Assembly: GCF_000442275.2 (NCBI RefSeq)
Contig: NZ_KE557314.1
Location: 310,001-374,000, forward strand
Length of the DNA: 64,000 bases
From: Litoreibacter arenae DSM 19593
Lineage (GTDB): Bacteria > Pseudomonadota > Alphaproteobacteria > Rhodobacterales > Rhodobacteraceae
Direction: 5' to 3'
Shown here in pieces: positions 1 to 9,509 of this stretch; positions within the stretch are counted from its first letter, which is position 1, and each line of letters begins with the position of its first letter. The notes beneath the pieces are model-generated. The model did not search any database. It was not told where the DNA came from and was given only the letters and a program-made list of their open reading frames with translations. The translations under genes were made by a program, and so were the position numbers.

Positions 1-308
1 TAGGCCAGCGCAATGTCGCCCAATTCCAGCTCATGCGGCGCCCCATCGGGCAGTTGCGGAATCATTCCGGGGATCTGCGCGGCGCGATCCTCCGAGGGCC
101 ATGACAACACGTTGGTCGGCGTCGGCTTGCCGCGAAACTCGGTGTTGAGTTCCGCCACGCGGGCATCGTCGCAGGCCAGCAGGCTGATCTCGTAGTCGCC
201 GTCCAGCGACAGCTCTGCCAGTGCCGCGTTGCAGGCCGTCTCGGCCAAAGCGGCAAGCCCCGCATCGGTCCACCGCGCGTCTTCTGTGAGGATTTCAATC
301 TGTGCCAT
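1..308 (-). CDS. ybeY: Endoribonuclease YbeY, 3' part outside window
   Basis: Read on the minus strand from ATG at 308 and still open at position 1, so the C-terminal part with the zinc-binding HGxLHLxGxDH-type motif lies outside the window. About 102 residues are visible. They show the YbeY core: an acidic N-terminal alpha/beta region followed by the FRGKPTPTNVLSWP segment typical of the family. YbeY is a metal-dependent single-strand RNase for 16S rRNA 3'-end maturation and ribosome quality control in the cytoplasm. The neighbour at 410 is separated by about 100 bases with nothing recognisable in them. Confidence 0.9.
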   Translation of the reverse strand, partial: MAQIEILTEDARWTDAGLAALAETACNAALAELSLDGDYEISLLACDDARVAELNTEFRGKPTPTNVLSWPSEDRAAQIPGMIPQLPDGAPHELELGDIALA

Positions 309-409
309 GGCTGTCCCATACAACAGGCATACGCGGCGTCAACCTTGAAGGGACGGGGGCTACGGTGTTTGAGGCGGTTAGTTAGCGCACAGTAGAAACT
401 GACATCACT

Positions 410-1609
410 CTAATCAAAGCGCTCATCCCCGGTCGGTTCAATGTGATCCGCCAAATTCATTTTCTGACGAAACGCTGCAAGTTCGCGATAGAGTCGCAAC
501 CGGGCACGGCTCTGGTTTCCCAAGGGTCGATGGTCGGGCAGTGAATGCCAAGGGTTGATCCTCAGGTTACGCGCGAAGGCCATTTGACCGGGAGTGTCGA
601 ATTCCTGAATTGGGATGTGAATCCGGGCCACTGGAATCCATGGAGATTTATCTTCCGGCCAACGCACGGAAGCGTCTTCGATCGGCATCAGATGCGGGTC
701 GGTCTGAATTTGCACAACCATGTCGAACTCAACAGGCTTGTCGCGTAAGGTTTTGACCATGTTGTCGCGCAGATAGTTCGGCGGAACACGTCCGAAAGGA
801 ACGCCGGGAATGGCCATTGGAACGTCTGTCAGGGGCTTGTACGAATAAAGCATCGCCTGCCCTTCCCCAAGCAGGTACGGCACGCAGCTATAATACCTAT
901 GACCAAGCGGATTGTATTGCGTCTGATTCCACAGCCCTTGCATCAGAAAGTCGAGCAAATGCGGGTCTTTTGGGTTGAGAAAATACCAAGCAGGCTCGTC
1001 AATTGTGCTCCAGTATTGCAGCTTCGCATTCTCGCGGATATCGGGCGTCACAAAAGTCGGCGTCACGACGGCGGGCCAGTCTTGCGTGAATTTCTCCTCG
1101 TCCATCAGCTTTTCGCCCGGAACATCCATGAGTTTCACGGACATGGACCCGAAGCCCACGTCGCGGATGTCTTCAGGCACGTCCGGTCCGGGGCCTGCAA
1201 AGCGGACATAGGCGGGATAGCTGCGCTCGGTGGCGAAAACGCCTTTTCGCATATGCTCTGGCAAATCGGGGTGAACCGTAAAAGTAGCATGGACCAAGCC
1301 GTGGGTCTTCGTATTGCCACCACGCTCGTAAGCGCCGGGCTGGAAGTGCAGCTTCATTTGCTCGCGCATCTCGTCAATGATCGCTTGCAGGCTCTCTTCT
1401 TCCCAGTCGAACAGCTTTTCCTCAGCCAGCCCAAGGCCATGGTCCACCCGTTTGCGGTTCTTGAGGTATTGGATCAGCTTGGCCAGTGGTTCACGTACAA
1501 CACGGTCAAGGCCACGGCGAAAAAACGGCTCAAAGCGCCGCTCGATATTTAATCCGGTTTGCACGGCTTTGTGCAGCAGGCGGCGAATAGCAAGAAGGAT
1601 AGCGCGCAT
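410..1609 (-). CDS. Catalase-related heme protein
   Basis: 399 residues. Catalase-fold signatures are present but divergent: TKTHGLVHA near residue 104 (distal-His region), FGSMSVKLMDVPGEK, a NPLGHRYYSCVPYLLGEG stretch, and the C-terminal NLRINPWHSLPDHRPLG segment common to small catalase-like proteins. The usual distal NNTPVFF segment is not conserved (VVTPTFVTPD occupies its place), so ordinary H2O2 dismutation is doubtful. Relatives include catalase-like hydroperoxide-converting enzymes such as coral allene oxide synthase domains. An N-terminal basic amphipathic stretch (residues 1-50) precedes the domain; there is no clear signal peptide. It is the last gene of a tight minus-strand cluster, 9 bases after the DyP gene, which suggests joint use with that peroxidase. 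Exact substrate unknown. Confidence 0.75.
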   Translation of the reverse strand: MRAILLAIRRLLHKAVQTGLNIERRFEPFFRRGLDRVVREPLAKLIQYLKNRKRVDHGLGLAEEKLFDWEEESLQAIIDEMREQMKLHFQPGAYERGGNTKTHGLVHATFTVHPDLPEHMRKGVFATERSYPAYVRFAGPGPDVPEDIRDVGFGSMSVKLMDVPGEKLMDEEKFTQDWPAVVTPTFVTPDIRENAKLQYWSTIDEPAWYFLNPKDPHLLDFLMQGLWNQTQYNPLGHRYYSCVPYLLGEGQAMLYSYKPLTDVPMAIPGVPFGRVPPNYLRDNMVKTLRDKPVEFDMVVQIQTDPHLMPIEDASVRWPEDKSPWIPVARIHIPIQEFDTPGQMAFARNLRINPWHSLPDHRPLGNQSRARLRLYRELAAFRQKMNLADHIEPTGDERFD

Positions 1610-1618
1610 GAATTTCTC

Positions 1619-3073
1619 CTAACTTGCCGTCGTGGCAATGTAGCGAAGCGCTTTAAGGCCCGGCATGAAGAAGTAACCGCCCCCTTTGACGGTGACGAAT
1701 TGCGGTAAGTTGGCGTGGTGTTCAGGAACCCCTCTCGCCGTTTGGATTGTAAACCCGCCGGTTGCCGCGCCGCCTATCGGCGCTCGGTTGCCCAAAAGCG
1801 GGTCCGCCTCTCCGGTCAAGCCGTCGAACCGGCCTGACGCCATCCATGCATTCTGGACGAACTCGAACTGGCGCACGATGTCGGCGCACAGGCATATGAA
1901 GAACAACCCGCGCTCCTCGTCTGATCCTTTGCTTATCGCCTCTTCCGGCGAAAGCTGAGGTCCATAGGCGCGGCCCCGACGCACCAGCCGGTGGAACCGT
2001 GTCGAGGCCACAAGATCGTGGCGACCGGGCAGCTTGTCGGGCCTGCGCCGAAAGCCAAGTGTACTCAGAAGCCATCGCAATATGCCGTTGTTGCCGGGTG
2101 GAATGTCTCCGGTGCGCGGGTTTGCACGGCGAATATGTGCGCCGAGCGGGCAAACGACCCCGTTGATATCATCGTCATATGTGAAGTTGTTGGCAGGCCG
2201 CCCCCCCGAAATATCGCACCTGTTGTTCATCAACGGGGTGCCATCGCGGTGCCGACCAACCATTTTGGCAGCTAAGTTTTCCCGCCTTTCAGCGTCGCCT
2301 TCGGTGGCCAGATCGAGAAACTGCCAGAAGCCGGGGACATCCTGCTGCAACTGCCGCAAAACCAAGTAGGTTCCGTTTGCACCTAGATCATGACGATCCG
2401 CATTCTCAAACCCACCGTCTGTTTCGACAGATGGTGACGGCGAGATTTCATCGTATTCGTTGGGGTGCCCCAAAATGACTTCACCCGGCGCGATCAGATT
2501 GGAATAGGTCTCGCGCCCATGTTTGGACGGGGGGCGGGACTGTTCCCAGTCAATTTTCGGCTCGCTGATCCCGTCGGCAAAGCCAAAGGGCTCGACACCT
2601 GAATTCGGCTGTGTCTGCAAGCTCTGCACGGTCTCGAAGGCCTTGTGAAAGCGCGCATCCTTGATGGAGGCTCTGAACGCCTCCAAACCGTCCCGCTCCC
2701 CATAAAGCATGAGGAGAATGTGCGCGTCGGCCTCTTTCCAACGCCAGCCTTCAGGGTCATTCGTTCCGGTATCGCCAAGCCTGCGCGAGCGGCTATTCTC
2801 GGCCCCCATCCCAGACAGAAACGGTTGAGAAAACTGCGCGACAATGTCGTCGGACAAATCGAATGCCCTCAGCCCTTCGGCGCTAAATGCAATTTGCAAG
2901 GCGGAGTCCGGCAACGTGCTTTGGGTCGCCGCGGATGCTATTGGCGCATCAAAGAGCCAAGCGCGTGCTGCATTTCGATCTGCAACTTTGAGAAGTAGAA
3001 ATTCAGCCTCCACAAGTCGCCCGTGCCCGAAGCGAACCAAGCCCTGCATGTCGTCGAAATCGACCTTCGTCAT
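1619..3073 (-). CDS. Dyp-type heme peroxidase
   Basis: About 484 residues from ATG at 3073. This start overlaps the stop of the preceding gene as ATGA and has GGAGG upstream; the longer reading from 3112 would overlap that gene by 43 bases and is less likely. The diagnostic GXXDG motif is present (GFADGISEPKIDW), followed by the LGAHIRRANPR region with the conserved Arg and a downstream C-terminal barrel. The length and the insertions match the larger DyP classes rather than the 300-residue ones. There is no twin-arginine or Sec signal, so it probably acts in the cytoplasm, unless carried by a partner. It uses peroxide to oxidise bulky substrates. It is embedded between an unnamed conserved protein and the catalase-like gene. 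Confidence 0.88.
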   Translation of the reverse strand: MTKVDFDDMQGLVRFGHGRLVEAEFLLLKVADRNAARAWLFDAPIASAATQSTLPDSALQIAFSAEGLRAFDLSDDIVAQFSQPFLSGMGAENSRSRRLGDTGTNDPEGWRWKEADAHILLMLYGERDGLEAFRASIKDARFHKAFETVQSLQTQPNSGVEPFGFADGISEPKIDWEQSRPPSKHGRETYSNLIAPGEVILGHPNEYDEISPSPSVETDGGFENADRHDLGANGTYLVLRQLQQDVPGFWQFLDLATEGDAERRENLAAKMVGRHRDGTPLMNNRCDISGGRPANNFTYDDDINGVVCPLGAHIRRANPRTGDIPPGNNGILRWLLSTLGFRRRPDKLPGRHDLVASTRFHRLVRRGRAYGPQLSPEEAISKGSDEERGLFFICLCADIVRQFEFVQNAWMASGRFDGLTGEADPLLGNRAPIGGAATGGFTIQTARGVPEHHANLPQFVTVKGGGYFFMPGLKALRYIATTAS

Positions 3074-4395
3074 GGGGTGCCCTCCGCTGTCGTGCGGATC
3101 TTGCTCAACCATAGACGAAGGGCGCGGCTGCTATTGGGACGTGTTTCCAGCCCTGCCCGGATTTCGCTATGTCGTGCCAAATCACGAGCGGTGAGACCGG
3201 GATACGCCTTGTACCAAACGTTGTTGAGTTGCTGGCGATTGCGCAAGTAGCGTTTGAACTTGCTTTCCTGCGAAGCGCCGTCCTTGAGGAGATATCGCGT
3301 GGACGGGTAGCCGACGCCATTAGAGAACACGATGTTCAGCCCCCATGCGACCTTGTTAACGAAGTCATCCATGTAAGCCTCAAGCGCACCGTCATAATTG
3401 CTGCAAAACAGAACGCGGCGCTTGTTGTCGAGAAAAACCCAACGCGCGAAATGGATCGTCTGCACGCGTGTGAGATAGCCACGCCCGTAGATGTATTTCG
3501 CAGCATAGTTCAACAGATACAGAAACGTCGTCGCAGTGGCGCGGCGGAACGGGCCGGGCTTCAGATCACCAATGGCGGAGAAGGGGTTGGTGACGTCGTG
3601 ATCCTCTTGCGCGCCTAATGCCACGATCTTCGCATCGTCAGGGCGTGGAAGAATTTCCGGGTCCGAGCGTTCCAGACTGCGCAGTCGCCAAAGAAGAAAC
3701 GGCAGCAAGAGAAGCAGCAGGGGCGAGATCAGCACAAGCCCCAGCGGAACACCTATCATCTCAATTCCGTTCGCAATTTTTCGTCCTAACGGCATCCGCT
3801 CTGGCGGTGTCAGCGGCAATCGCCCTGCCCTTTGTTCGAGGTCGACAAAATGCGCCAATCTTTCGTGAAGCTGAGTCGCGTCCGCAGCGCCATGAGCCTC
3901 AACCACCCTTGCCAACTCGGCGCCAAGCGCCTGACACAAGGCAGCCTCTTCGCGTATTTGCTGAACAGTACGGCCGCGTGTGTTGACGTAATTTGCGGCC
4001 TCTTGCACGTTGTGTCGCACCATCCAGCGACGCAGGTTTGTACCGGTGTCGAAACCGTCGCAATACGCAAATATCTTGCGCAAGCCTTCGTCGGCCTGTT
4101 CCACCAACTCATCAAGAAAGCTGTCCCGGTCGCCATCTACATCCCCCACAAACGCAAGCTGGACAGGATAGGGGTGTGCGGTGATCCCGTACGCTTCGAT
4201 ATCGCGCCATGTGTCGGCCTCTATGATAAGGAACCGTGCTACGTGCAGCCGATCAAACGCGCGAAAAGGCACGAGAGGGTTCTCAGGATCAGCCAATCCG
4301 GGCTTTGTGGTCATGCCATTCAAAACTGTCCGCAATTCTTCGACCCGACCCTCGCGGACCGGTGCCAATATGAGAAAGGTGGACTGTGGCGTCAT
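3070..4395 (-). CDS. Conserved membrane-anchored protein of the peroxidase cluster
   Basis: About 441 residues from ATG at 4395, 25 bases after the previous gene; a longer reading from 4461 would overlap that gene. Two halves look like related alpha/beta units: LILAPVREGRVEELRTVL plus RLHVARFLII in the first, and TIHFARWVFLD plus VLFCSNYDGALEAYMDD in the second. Both resemble ferredoxin-like dimeric alpha/beta barrels. A strongly hydrophobic segment near residues 210-235 (VPLGLVLISPLLLLLLPFLLW) is a single membrane span between the halves. I do not recognise a named family. Its stop overlaps the DyP start by 4 bases, so the two are translationally coupled; a role in delivering substrate to, or anchoring, the peroxidase is inference only. 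Confidence 0.75.
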   Translation of the reverse strand: MTPQSTFLILAPVREGRVEELRTVLNGMTTKPGLADPENPLVPFRAFDRLHVARFLIIEADTWRDIEAYGITAHPYPVQLAFVGDVDGDRDSFLDELVEQADEGLRKIFAYCDGFDTGTNLRRWMVRHNVQEAANYVNTRGRTVQQIREEAALCQALGAELARVVEAHGAADATQLHERLAHFVDLEQRAGRLPLTPPERMPLGRKIANGIEMIGVPLGLVLISPLLLLLLPFLLWRLRSLERSDPEILPRPDDAKIVALGAQEDHDVTNPFSAIGDLKPGPFRRATATTFLYLLNYAAKYIYGRGYLTRVQTIHFARWVFLDNKRRVLFCSNYDGALEAYMDDFVNKVAWGLNIVFSNGVGYPSTRYLLKDGASQESKFKRYLRNRQQLNNVWYKAYPGLTARDLARHSEIRAGLETRPNSSRALRLWLSKIRTTAEGTP

Positions 4396-4420
4396 TGCGT
4401 CCCACTCAGATAGATGTGTG

Positions 4421-4870
4421 TCAGTTGTCGGTCTCGGCGTTGAAATCGAGGGCGAAATCAATCAGCCGCGTGTCATCCCAATAGACTTTGCCAAGATAAA
4501 GCCCCGGCCCGATTGCGCGAATTTCGTCCCTGATCCACTGCGCGGCGATGGATGTTTCGGAATAATCGAGCACAATACATTCTTTTCCATCGAGCCAGCT
4601 TTTGTCCTTGTAGACCTTGGCCAGAATGGCATTGAGCCCGAAGGGCAGGATACGGTTCTTCAACACACCCTTTGAGGCGTCGAACACTTTTCCCTGCCAT
4701 GCAAAACTGTTGATGAACCGCGAGATAAGCGGCGAGAACTTCGTTCCCGGCGCGACTATCGCGGTGCCCTCCGCCTCGCCGTCGGGAATATCGCCAGCGG
4801 AAACGCTGGAAAACAACGCGTCCAGTTCATCCTGATTCATGTCCATCAGTGCCTCGATATCAAGTGCCAT
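4421..4870 (-). CDS. Conserved hypothetical protein of the peroxidase cluster
   Basis: 149 residues, no signal peptide or membrane segment. The acidic N-terminus (MALDIEALMDMNQDELDALF) leads into a conserved-looking C-terminal domain containing WQGKVFDASKG, KNRILPFGL, CIVLDYSET and GLYLGKVYWD. Those blocks look like a small beta-rich fold that could bind lipid or another hydrophobic ligand, but I cannot name the family. The start overlaps the end of the GMC gene by 11 bases (ATGGCACTTGA), so it is translated in the same operon. Function unknown; its place between a flavoprotein and the peroxidases suggests a pathway-specific role. Confidence 0.7.
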   Translation of the reverse strand: MALDIEALMDMNQDELDALFSSVSAGDIPDGEAEGTAIVAPGTKFSPLISRFINSFAWQGKVFDASKGVLKNRILPFGLNAILAKVYKDKSWLDGKECIVLDYSETSIAAQWIRDEIRAIGPGLYLGKVYWDDTRLIDFALDFNAETDN

Positions 4871-6743
4871 AGCTGACCCTTTCCTTAAGGTTCCCAGATT
4901 GGGCGTCTTCCAAGATGAGCTCGGCAGCTTTTTCGCCGATCATGTAAACGGAAGACGCAATGAAAAAGCCGGGGATTCTCGGGAAAACCGATGCATCGGC
5001 TATCCGCAAGCCATCGACCCCGTGAACGCGCAAACGCCCGTCCAGAACGCCGCCATCCTCGCGCGCGCCGATAGGGCAACTGCACGAGGCATGGTGCCCC
5101 CAACATTCGTCCCGAATGAACTGGGCAATCTGTGCGTCGGACTGGATTTCGGGGCCCGGAACCTCCTCGACCTCAATCCGCCCGTCACGCTTCAGGGGCT
5201 CACTTAGGTGCCTGACAAACTTGACGCCTTCGACCACGGCTTGCAGATCAACATCTTCGCCGTCTTCGAAGTAATTGAAATCGACGATCGGCCTGTCCCG
5301 CGGATTGTTAGAGGCCAGCCTCACGCGCCCGGCACGGTTCAGCGTATGCGCCTTGAGGATAGCCCAGCTCAGGTGGTTGCGGCTTTTCGACAGATCCGCC
5401 GCATATCCCGGATAATACCCGCTGAACTTCCCCAACAGCGCCATGCAAAACAGATCAGGCACCGCTTGCTGGGGCGAGGACCGCCGGATCACCGCAAGCG
5501 CAGCCCCGTTTGTGGCGTAGAGACCTTTGCTCTTGTCCCGCCACTTCTTCCAAAGCGGATCGCCTGTCTCGTATCGGCACTCTTTCATGCTGTCCCAACA
5601 GTCGAACGCCATCCGGTTAACGACAGCGACTTCGTAGCGGTCTTGCAGGTTGCGCCCGACCCCTTTTAGGGTGACCCGCGGCTCAATTCCCAAGGGCTCA
5701 AGCTCCTCGGGGTCCCCGATGCCCGAGAGCATCAAAAGCTGAGGTGTGTTGAAGGCCCCACCGGCAAGTATCACCTCGCGTTTTGCAAATGCGCGACGCG
5801 TCTCGCCCGCCTCTTCGTTTGGTTCGGCGTGTGCCTGATAGAGCCGCGCACCCTTCAGGTATTCGACGCCGGTTGCCCGGTTGTCTGCGTCAAGGATGAC
5901 CTTCGTTGCGAGGGCATCCAATTCGACCACCAAACGCTCCGGAAATGTGGTGGCAACGTCAAGCACCCGCTCGCGCGTGCCGACCCGAACGCCGTCCTTC
6001 GTGGTCAAGGGTGTGTAGACCATTCCATCGGCGTCATCGTCTATCCGGTCAATATCGTTGGGGTCCGCGGCGCTGTTGATGAACCAACGCAAGCGCCTGA
6101 GCGTATTGCCCCCTGACCCCAACATCTCTCGCAGCGATTTTCGCAAAACGTCCATGATGTCGTCATCACGCAAGGCATCGCGCGGGATCGCCTTCTGTGT
6201 CGACAACCATCCTGCGAACCCGTGGCGCGTCCGGTCAATTCCGATCGCACTCAGCGCCCGTTGAATTGGACGGTAGCTGCACTTTTCGATTTTCCGGAAC
6301 AGGCGGTGCATTGCATCGGGTGACCATCCATCATCACCGGTGATTTCCTGAATGGTGTGCCAATCTTCGTTATGGGGGTAGACCAAGATCATCGCGTTAT
6401 GCGCAGTGCAGCCGCCAAGCGTTCCCGCACGCGGATAAAGCACCCCTTCGGGTAGCGCCTTCGGGTCACGGGCCTGCTGATCCGCATCGGCGTAATGGTT
6501 GACGTAAAAGTCCCAACGCAGTGCCTCGTTCTCGGATGCAAACGGATGAAACGCCGGAACGTCGTAGTCGTCCGGCATCCGGTTGGAGCCGTCCATATGA
6601 CGAACGCCGCCCTCTGTGGATCTTGGATCGCCGCCTGCCTCCAGCAAGAGCACGCGCATCCCCTCTTCCGCCAGTCGCGCAGCCAATGTTCCACCACCTG
6701 CACCTGACCCGACAACCACATAGTCAAAGGGCTCGGTGTCCAC
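4860..6743 (-). CDS. GMC-family FAD-dependent oxidoreductase
   Basis: About 627 residues from GTG at 6743, which follows the upstream stop by 11 bases and has GAGG in front; reading further upstream to 6851 gives non-family sequence overlapping the cytochrome gene. The N-terminal FAD-binding Rossmann motif is VVVGSGAGGGTLA followed by LLLEAGGD. The GMC signature appears around GGCTAHNAMI. The C-terminal region has the GHHASCSCPIG catalytic-His block and the closing IADASVFPRIPGFFIASSVYMIGEKAA. These enzymes oxidise alcohols, sterols or sugars and pass electrons to a quinone, cytochrome or oxygen. No export signal is visible, although the gene next to it encodes an exported cytochrome c. Substrate cannot be told from sequence. 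Confidence 0.88.
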   Translation of the reverse strand: MDTEPFDYVVVGSGAGGGTLAARLAEEGMRVLLLEAGGDPRSTEGGVRHMDGSNRMPDDYDVPAFHPFASENEALRWDFYVNHYADADQQARDPKALPEGVLYPRAGTLGGCTAHNAMILVYPHNEDWHTIQEITGDDGWSPDAMHRLFRKIEKCSYRPIQRALSAIGIDRTRHGFAGWLSTQKAIPRDALRDDDIMDVLRKSLREMLGSGGNTLRRLRWFINSAADPNDIDRIDDDADGMVYTPLTTKDGVRVGTRERVLDVATTFPERLVVELDALATKVILDADNRATGVEYLKGARLYQAHAEPNEEAGETRRAFAKREVILAGGAFNTPQLLMLSGIGDPEELEPLGIEPRVTLKGVGRNLQDRYEVAVVNRMAFDCWDSMKECRYETGDPLWKKWRDKSKGLYATNGAALAVIRRSSPQQAVPDLFCMALLGKFSGYYPGYAADLSKSRNHLSWAILKAHTLNRAGRVRLASNNPRDRPIVDFNYFEDGEDVDLQAVVEGVKFVRHLSEPLKRDGRIEVEEVPGPEIQSDAQIAQFIRDECWGHHASCSCPIGAREDGGVLDGRLRVHGVDGLRIADASVFPRIPGFFIASSVYMIGEKAAELILEDAQSGNLKERVSYGT

Positions 6744-6754
6744 CGTTGCATCCC

Positions 6755-9166
6755 TCAAAAATGCTTCAGGAAGGCTATCAAATCCTGCTTTTCTGCATCG
6801 CTGAGCTTGGTGCCGAAATAATGCCCCCGGTTGACGACATAGTCGGGACATTTGCTGAGCTCCAGCAGCGGCTCGACCAAATCGGCGAAGATAACGCGCG
6901 CCTGCTCATCGCTGACGTCCTCGGGCAAATCCTTAAGGTCGCGTTTGATACGAATGAGCAGCTTTGCCAGATCGACATCATGCCCCAACCGCTCCAGAAT
7001 ATCGGCGTTGTCGAGACGTATATTCAGGTTTGCCAGAAGACCGACTGGTGTGCCCGCCGGGATCGGCCCGAGCTCGATGTCACCGTTCTCATTGAACAAC
7101 CACGGCAGTTCGTCCCGTAGGGGGCTGAACAGGCGGACCAGAAAATCCGGCTGGAACCCCTTGGGCACGATCAGGTAGCTCTGCTCTGTCGTGCGATCAA
7201 TGAGGCCGGGGACAGCATCGCCCAGAACGGAGTCCTTATCGCGCTTCTCGGGCCAGAGCATCTGCTCGATACCATCCTCAAACGCCGCCATCCGGCCCTC
7301 AACAGACGGGTCAGGATCATAATAGCCAACAGTGTTGTTCAGAAGATACGGCGCGGTTGACCAAAGGCTGACAAGTGAAGGGACGCGGGTATAACCGCGG
7401 CCACCTGCGGGCATCTCGTAGTCGTATTCCTCGCCGGTTTTGGGGTGATGCACCTTGATCGGGCCGACCGAGGGCAGCGCCTTATAGGTCGAAGAGGAGA
7501 AGTTGTCCCAGATGTTGCCTTCGATTGCGTTGGTGGCCAATGGGCTGCACGCGTTGGTCTGCAGTACCGTCACGGGGATACGCAGTTCGTTGGACAGATA
7601 GTTGGCCTCAAGGAAGTCATCTGCATGGACGATATCGCGCATCTCGGCTTTGAAAGCGTCGGTCTTTGTCAGCTCAAAGTAATCCTCGAAACACTGTAGA
7701 TAGCCGGGGCCCGCACAGCCGCCGGGCATGGCTTCATAGGCTATTTCCGGAAGCTTCGACGAGTGGCATCGTGCGCAATTTTCGGCGAAAATTGTCTTTC
7801 CATTGTCGACCGACGCGTCGGACTCGGTGAAAAGCACCTCCCCGCCCGGTGCGTCTTTCAATCTGTCGGGCCGCCCGGCTTTCAGGAAATAAAGTGCAGT
7901 TAGCGGCGACTGGTTTTCCGTTGCGCGCCAATATGCGGAATTCTTTTGCGCTGTTGCGATCTTGATGGGCGTAATGTCTTTGCCGCCCAAAATCGGGTTG
8001 AAATGCCGCGTCCATTCCTCACTGAACAGGCCGATATTCAGATAGACACGGTTCAGCGCACCCAATGCTCCGACCGAGTCCGCACCGTCCTTCAGCACGC
8101 GCGGGCTTAAACTGAGATCAGGTTCGACGAAATGTGAATCCAGCGGACTGCCGGGTAGAAAATCCTGAAACTGCTTGTTGTCCCGCTCGCCGTCTGACAG
8201 TCGTTCTTCGCCAAATTTCAGCGCATTACGCAGACGTTCCTCCAGCAGATATATCGCATTCATCGTTCGCGGATTGTTAATGTAATCTGGGGAAACCAGC
8301 GAGGTATCAAGCGTCCCTGGTCGCGCTGTATGGATCAGTTGAACCATGTATTGGCGTGGGTCGGGGTTCCACGCGAACACGCGTTCAAACCAGAAATATT
8401 GCGCCCCGACTGTCGCATTCAGGTTTTCCATCTTTGGGTTTTCGGGATCATCCGGTGGGGCAATCGGGCTTGGGCCGACGTGACAGAACGCACACGACAT
8501 CCCTACCCGGTAAGGGCGGATGAGGTCCTCATCGTTGTAATAGTCCGGGTCAGTGTAAAACCGCTCTGGGTCCCACTGACGTTCCGCTCTTTCATCAAAA
8601 TCGGGGTTGGTAAACAGCCTGAGGCCAAGAACTCCGGTTGGTTCGCCGTAATACGATCCTACGGGCACATTGCGCCCCCGCGCGCCGATCTCGACTCCGG
8701 GGTATTTTTCCGCGTTTGCGAAGGGATCATCCGCACAATCCGAAACCCGTTTGTCGAGCCACAATCCGTATCGGTCGGCGTCACCTGACGTTGCCTCCTC
8801 AAAACAGGGTTCATTGATCAGACCTAGATACTCAAAGCGGTTTGATCTTTGCGCGGGCAGATTGGGATGCGAGGACAGCGTCTTGAGCAGATCGAACTGA
8901 CCAAAGGTATCGCGCGTCAGCCGATCCCAGAGCAGATCATTGCCTCCGGTCCAGACCATCCACATATTCCGGCCCTTGATTTCGTCCGGTGTGAGCGCAA
9001 GCCCATTGTCCATCTCGGCGAAGTAATCTTCATCCGCAGGAGGGAAACTATCGTCGTCACGCCCGACAAGTTGCGCCTCATCGAGCGGGCCGGAAAATAT
9101 CTGTGCCAAGCCTGAAATCGGCAGCACAAAAATCAATAAAATCAAAGTAATTACACGGTAAATCAT
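6755..9166 (-). CDS. Secreted di-heme-motif cytochrome c
   Basis: About 803 residues from ATG at 9166, preceded by GGAG at good spacing; an upstream in-frame codon at 9181 is less likely. Residues 1-22 (MIYRVITLILLIFVLPISGLAQ, in part) form a Sec signal peptide. Two heme c attachment motifs are visible, CAFCH in the first third and CARCH near the middle (ENCARCHSSKLPE). The C-terminal part contains SLWSTAPYLLNN and ends YFGTKLSDAEKQDLIAFLKHF, a cytochrome-c-like end. The length and the wide separation of the two motifs resemble large periplasmic cytochromes associated with dehydrogenases. It is first in the cluster and may take electrons from the GMC enzyme or supply the peroxidases. Not a recognised named protein. 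Confidence 0.8.
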   Translation of the reverse strand: MIYRVITLILLIFVLPISGLAQIFSGPLDEAQLVGRDDDSFPPADEDYFAEMDNGLALTPDEIKGRNMWMVWTGGNDLLWDRLTRDTFGQFDLLKTLSSHPNLPAQRSNRFEYLGLINEPCFEEATSGDADRYGLWLDKRVSDCADDPFANAEKYPGVEIGARGRNVPVGSYYGEPTGVLGLRLFTNPDFDERAERQWDPERFYTDPDYYNDEDLIRPYRVGMSCAFCHVGPSPIAPPDDPENPKMENLNATVGAQYFWFERVFAWNPDPRQYMVQLIHTARPGTLDTSLVSPDYINNPRTMNAIYLLEERLRNALKFGEERLSDGERDNKQFQDFLPGSPLDSHFVEPDLSLSPRVLKDGADSVGALGALNRVYLNIGLFSEEWTRHFNPILGGKDITPIKIATAQKNSAYWRATENQSPLTALYFLKAGRPDRLKDAPGGEVLFTESDASVDNGKTIFAENCARCHSSKLPEIAYEAMPGGCAGPGYLQCFEDYFELTKTDAFKAEMRDIVHADDFLEANYLSNELRIPVTVLQTNACSPLATNAIEGNIWDNFSSSTYKALPSVGPIKVHHPKTGEEYDYEMPAGGRGYTRVPSLVSLWSTAPYLLNNTVGYYDPDPSVEGRMAAFEDGIEQMLWPEKRDKDSVLGDAVPGLIDRTTEQSYLIVPKGFQPDFLVRLFSPLRDELPWLFNENGDIELGPIPAGTPVGLLANLNIRLDNADILERLGHDVDLAKLLIRIKRDLKDLPEDVSDEQARVIFADLVEPLLELSKCPDYVVNRGHYFGTKLSDAEKQDLIAFLKHF

Positions 9167-9509
9167 CGGATCGGTCTCCAAAATGACTGGTGTAAAGAAT
9201 CAAAAATGGAATTTACTTCCACCGCCGATTGTTGCGCAAAATCGGATTTTTTTCAACCTGCGCGGGAATTCAGCACCCTGTTTAGTCAAATCCGAAGTGA
9301 TCAAAGCCTTGAGATTTGGAAGCGTTCGTCGCGCTGTGAGCCAGACAAAGTCGAGGACAGCCAGCATATCCAACAGACGCAAAATGTGTTAACCTCCATT
9401 TTTAAGGTCTTCACGTAGCCTGCATTCTCACCTCGGATTTTTTTGCCAAAAAGAGGTGTGGATGCGGGAGAATATTTCGTTTTCCAAACACCGAAAGCTT
9501 TGAATTTCA
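9167..9509. other. Divergent intergenic region, 343 bases
   Basis: AT-richer than its neighbours and located between the divergently read cytochrome and DUF2235 genes, so it should hold both promoters. I see no clear operator, hairpin or small gene. The ribosome-binding site before the DUF2235 ATG is weak. Confidence 0.5.
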
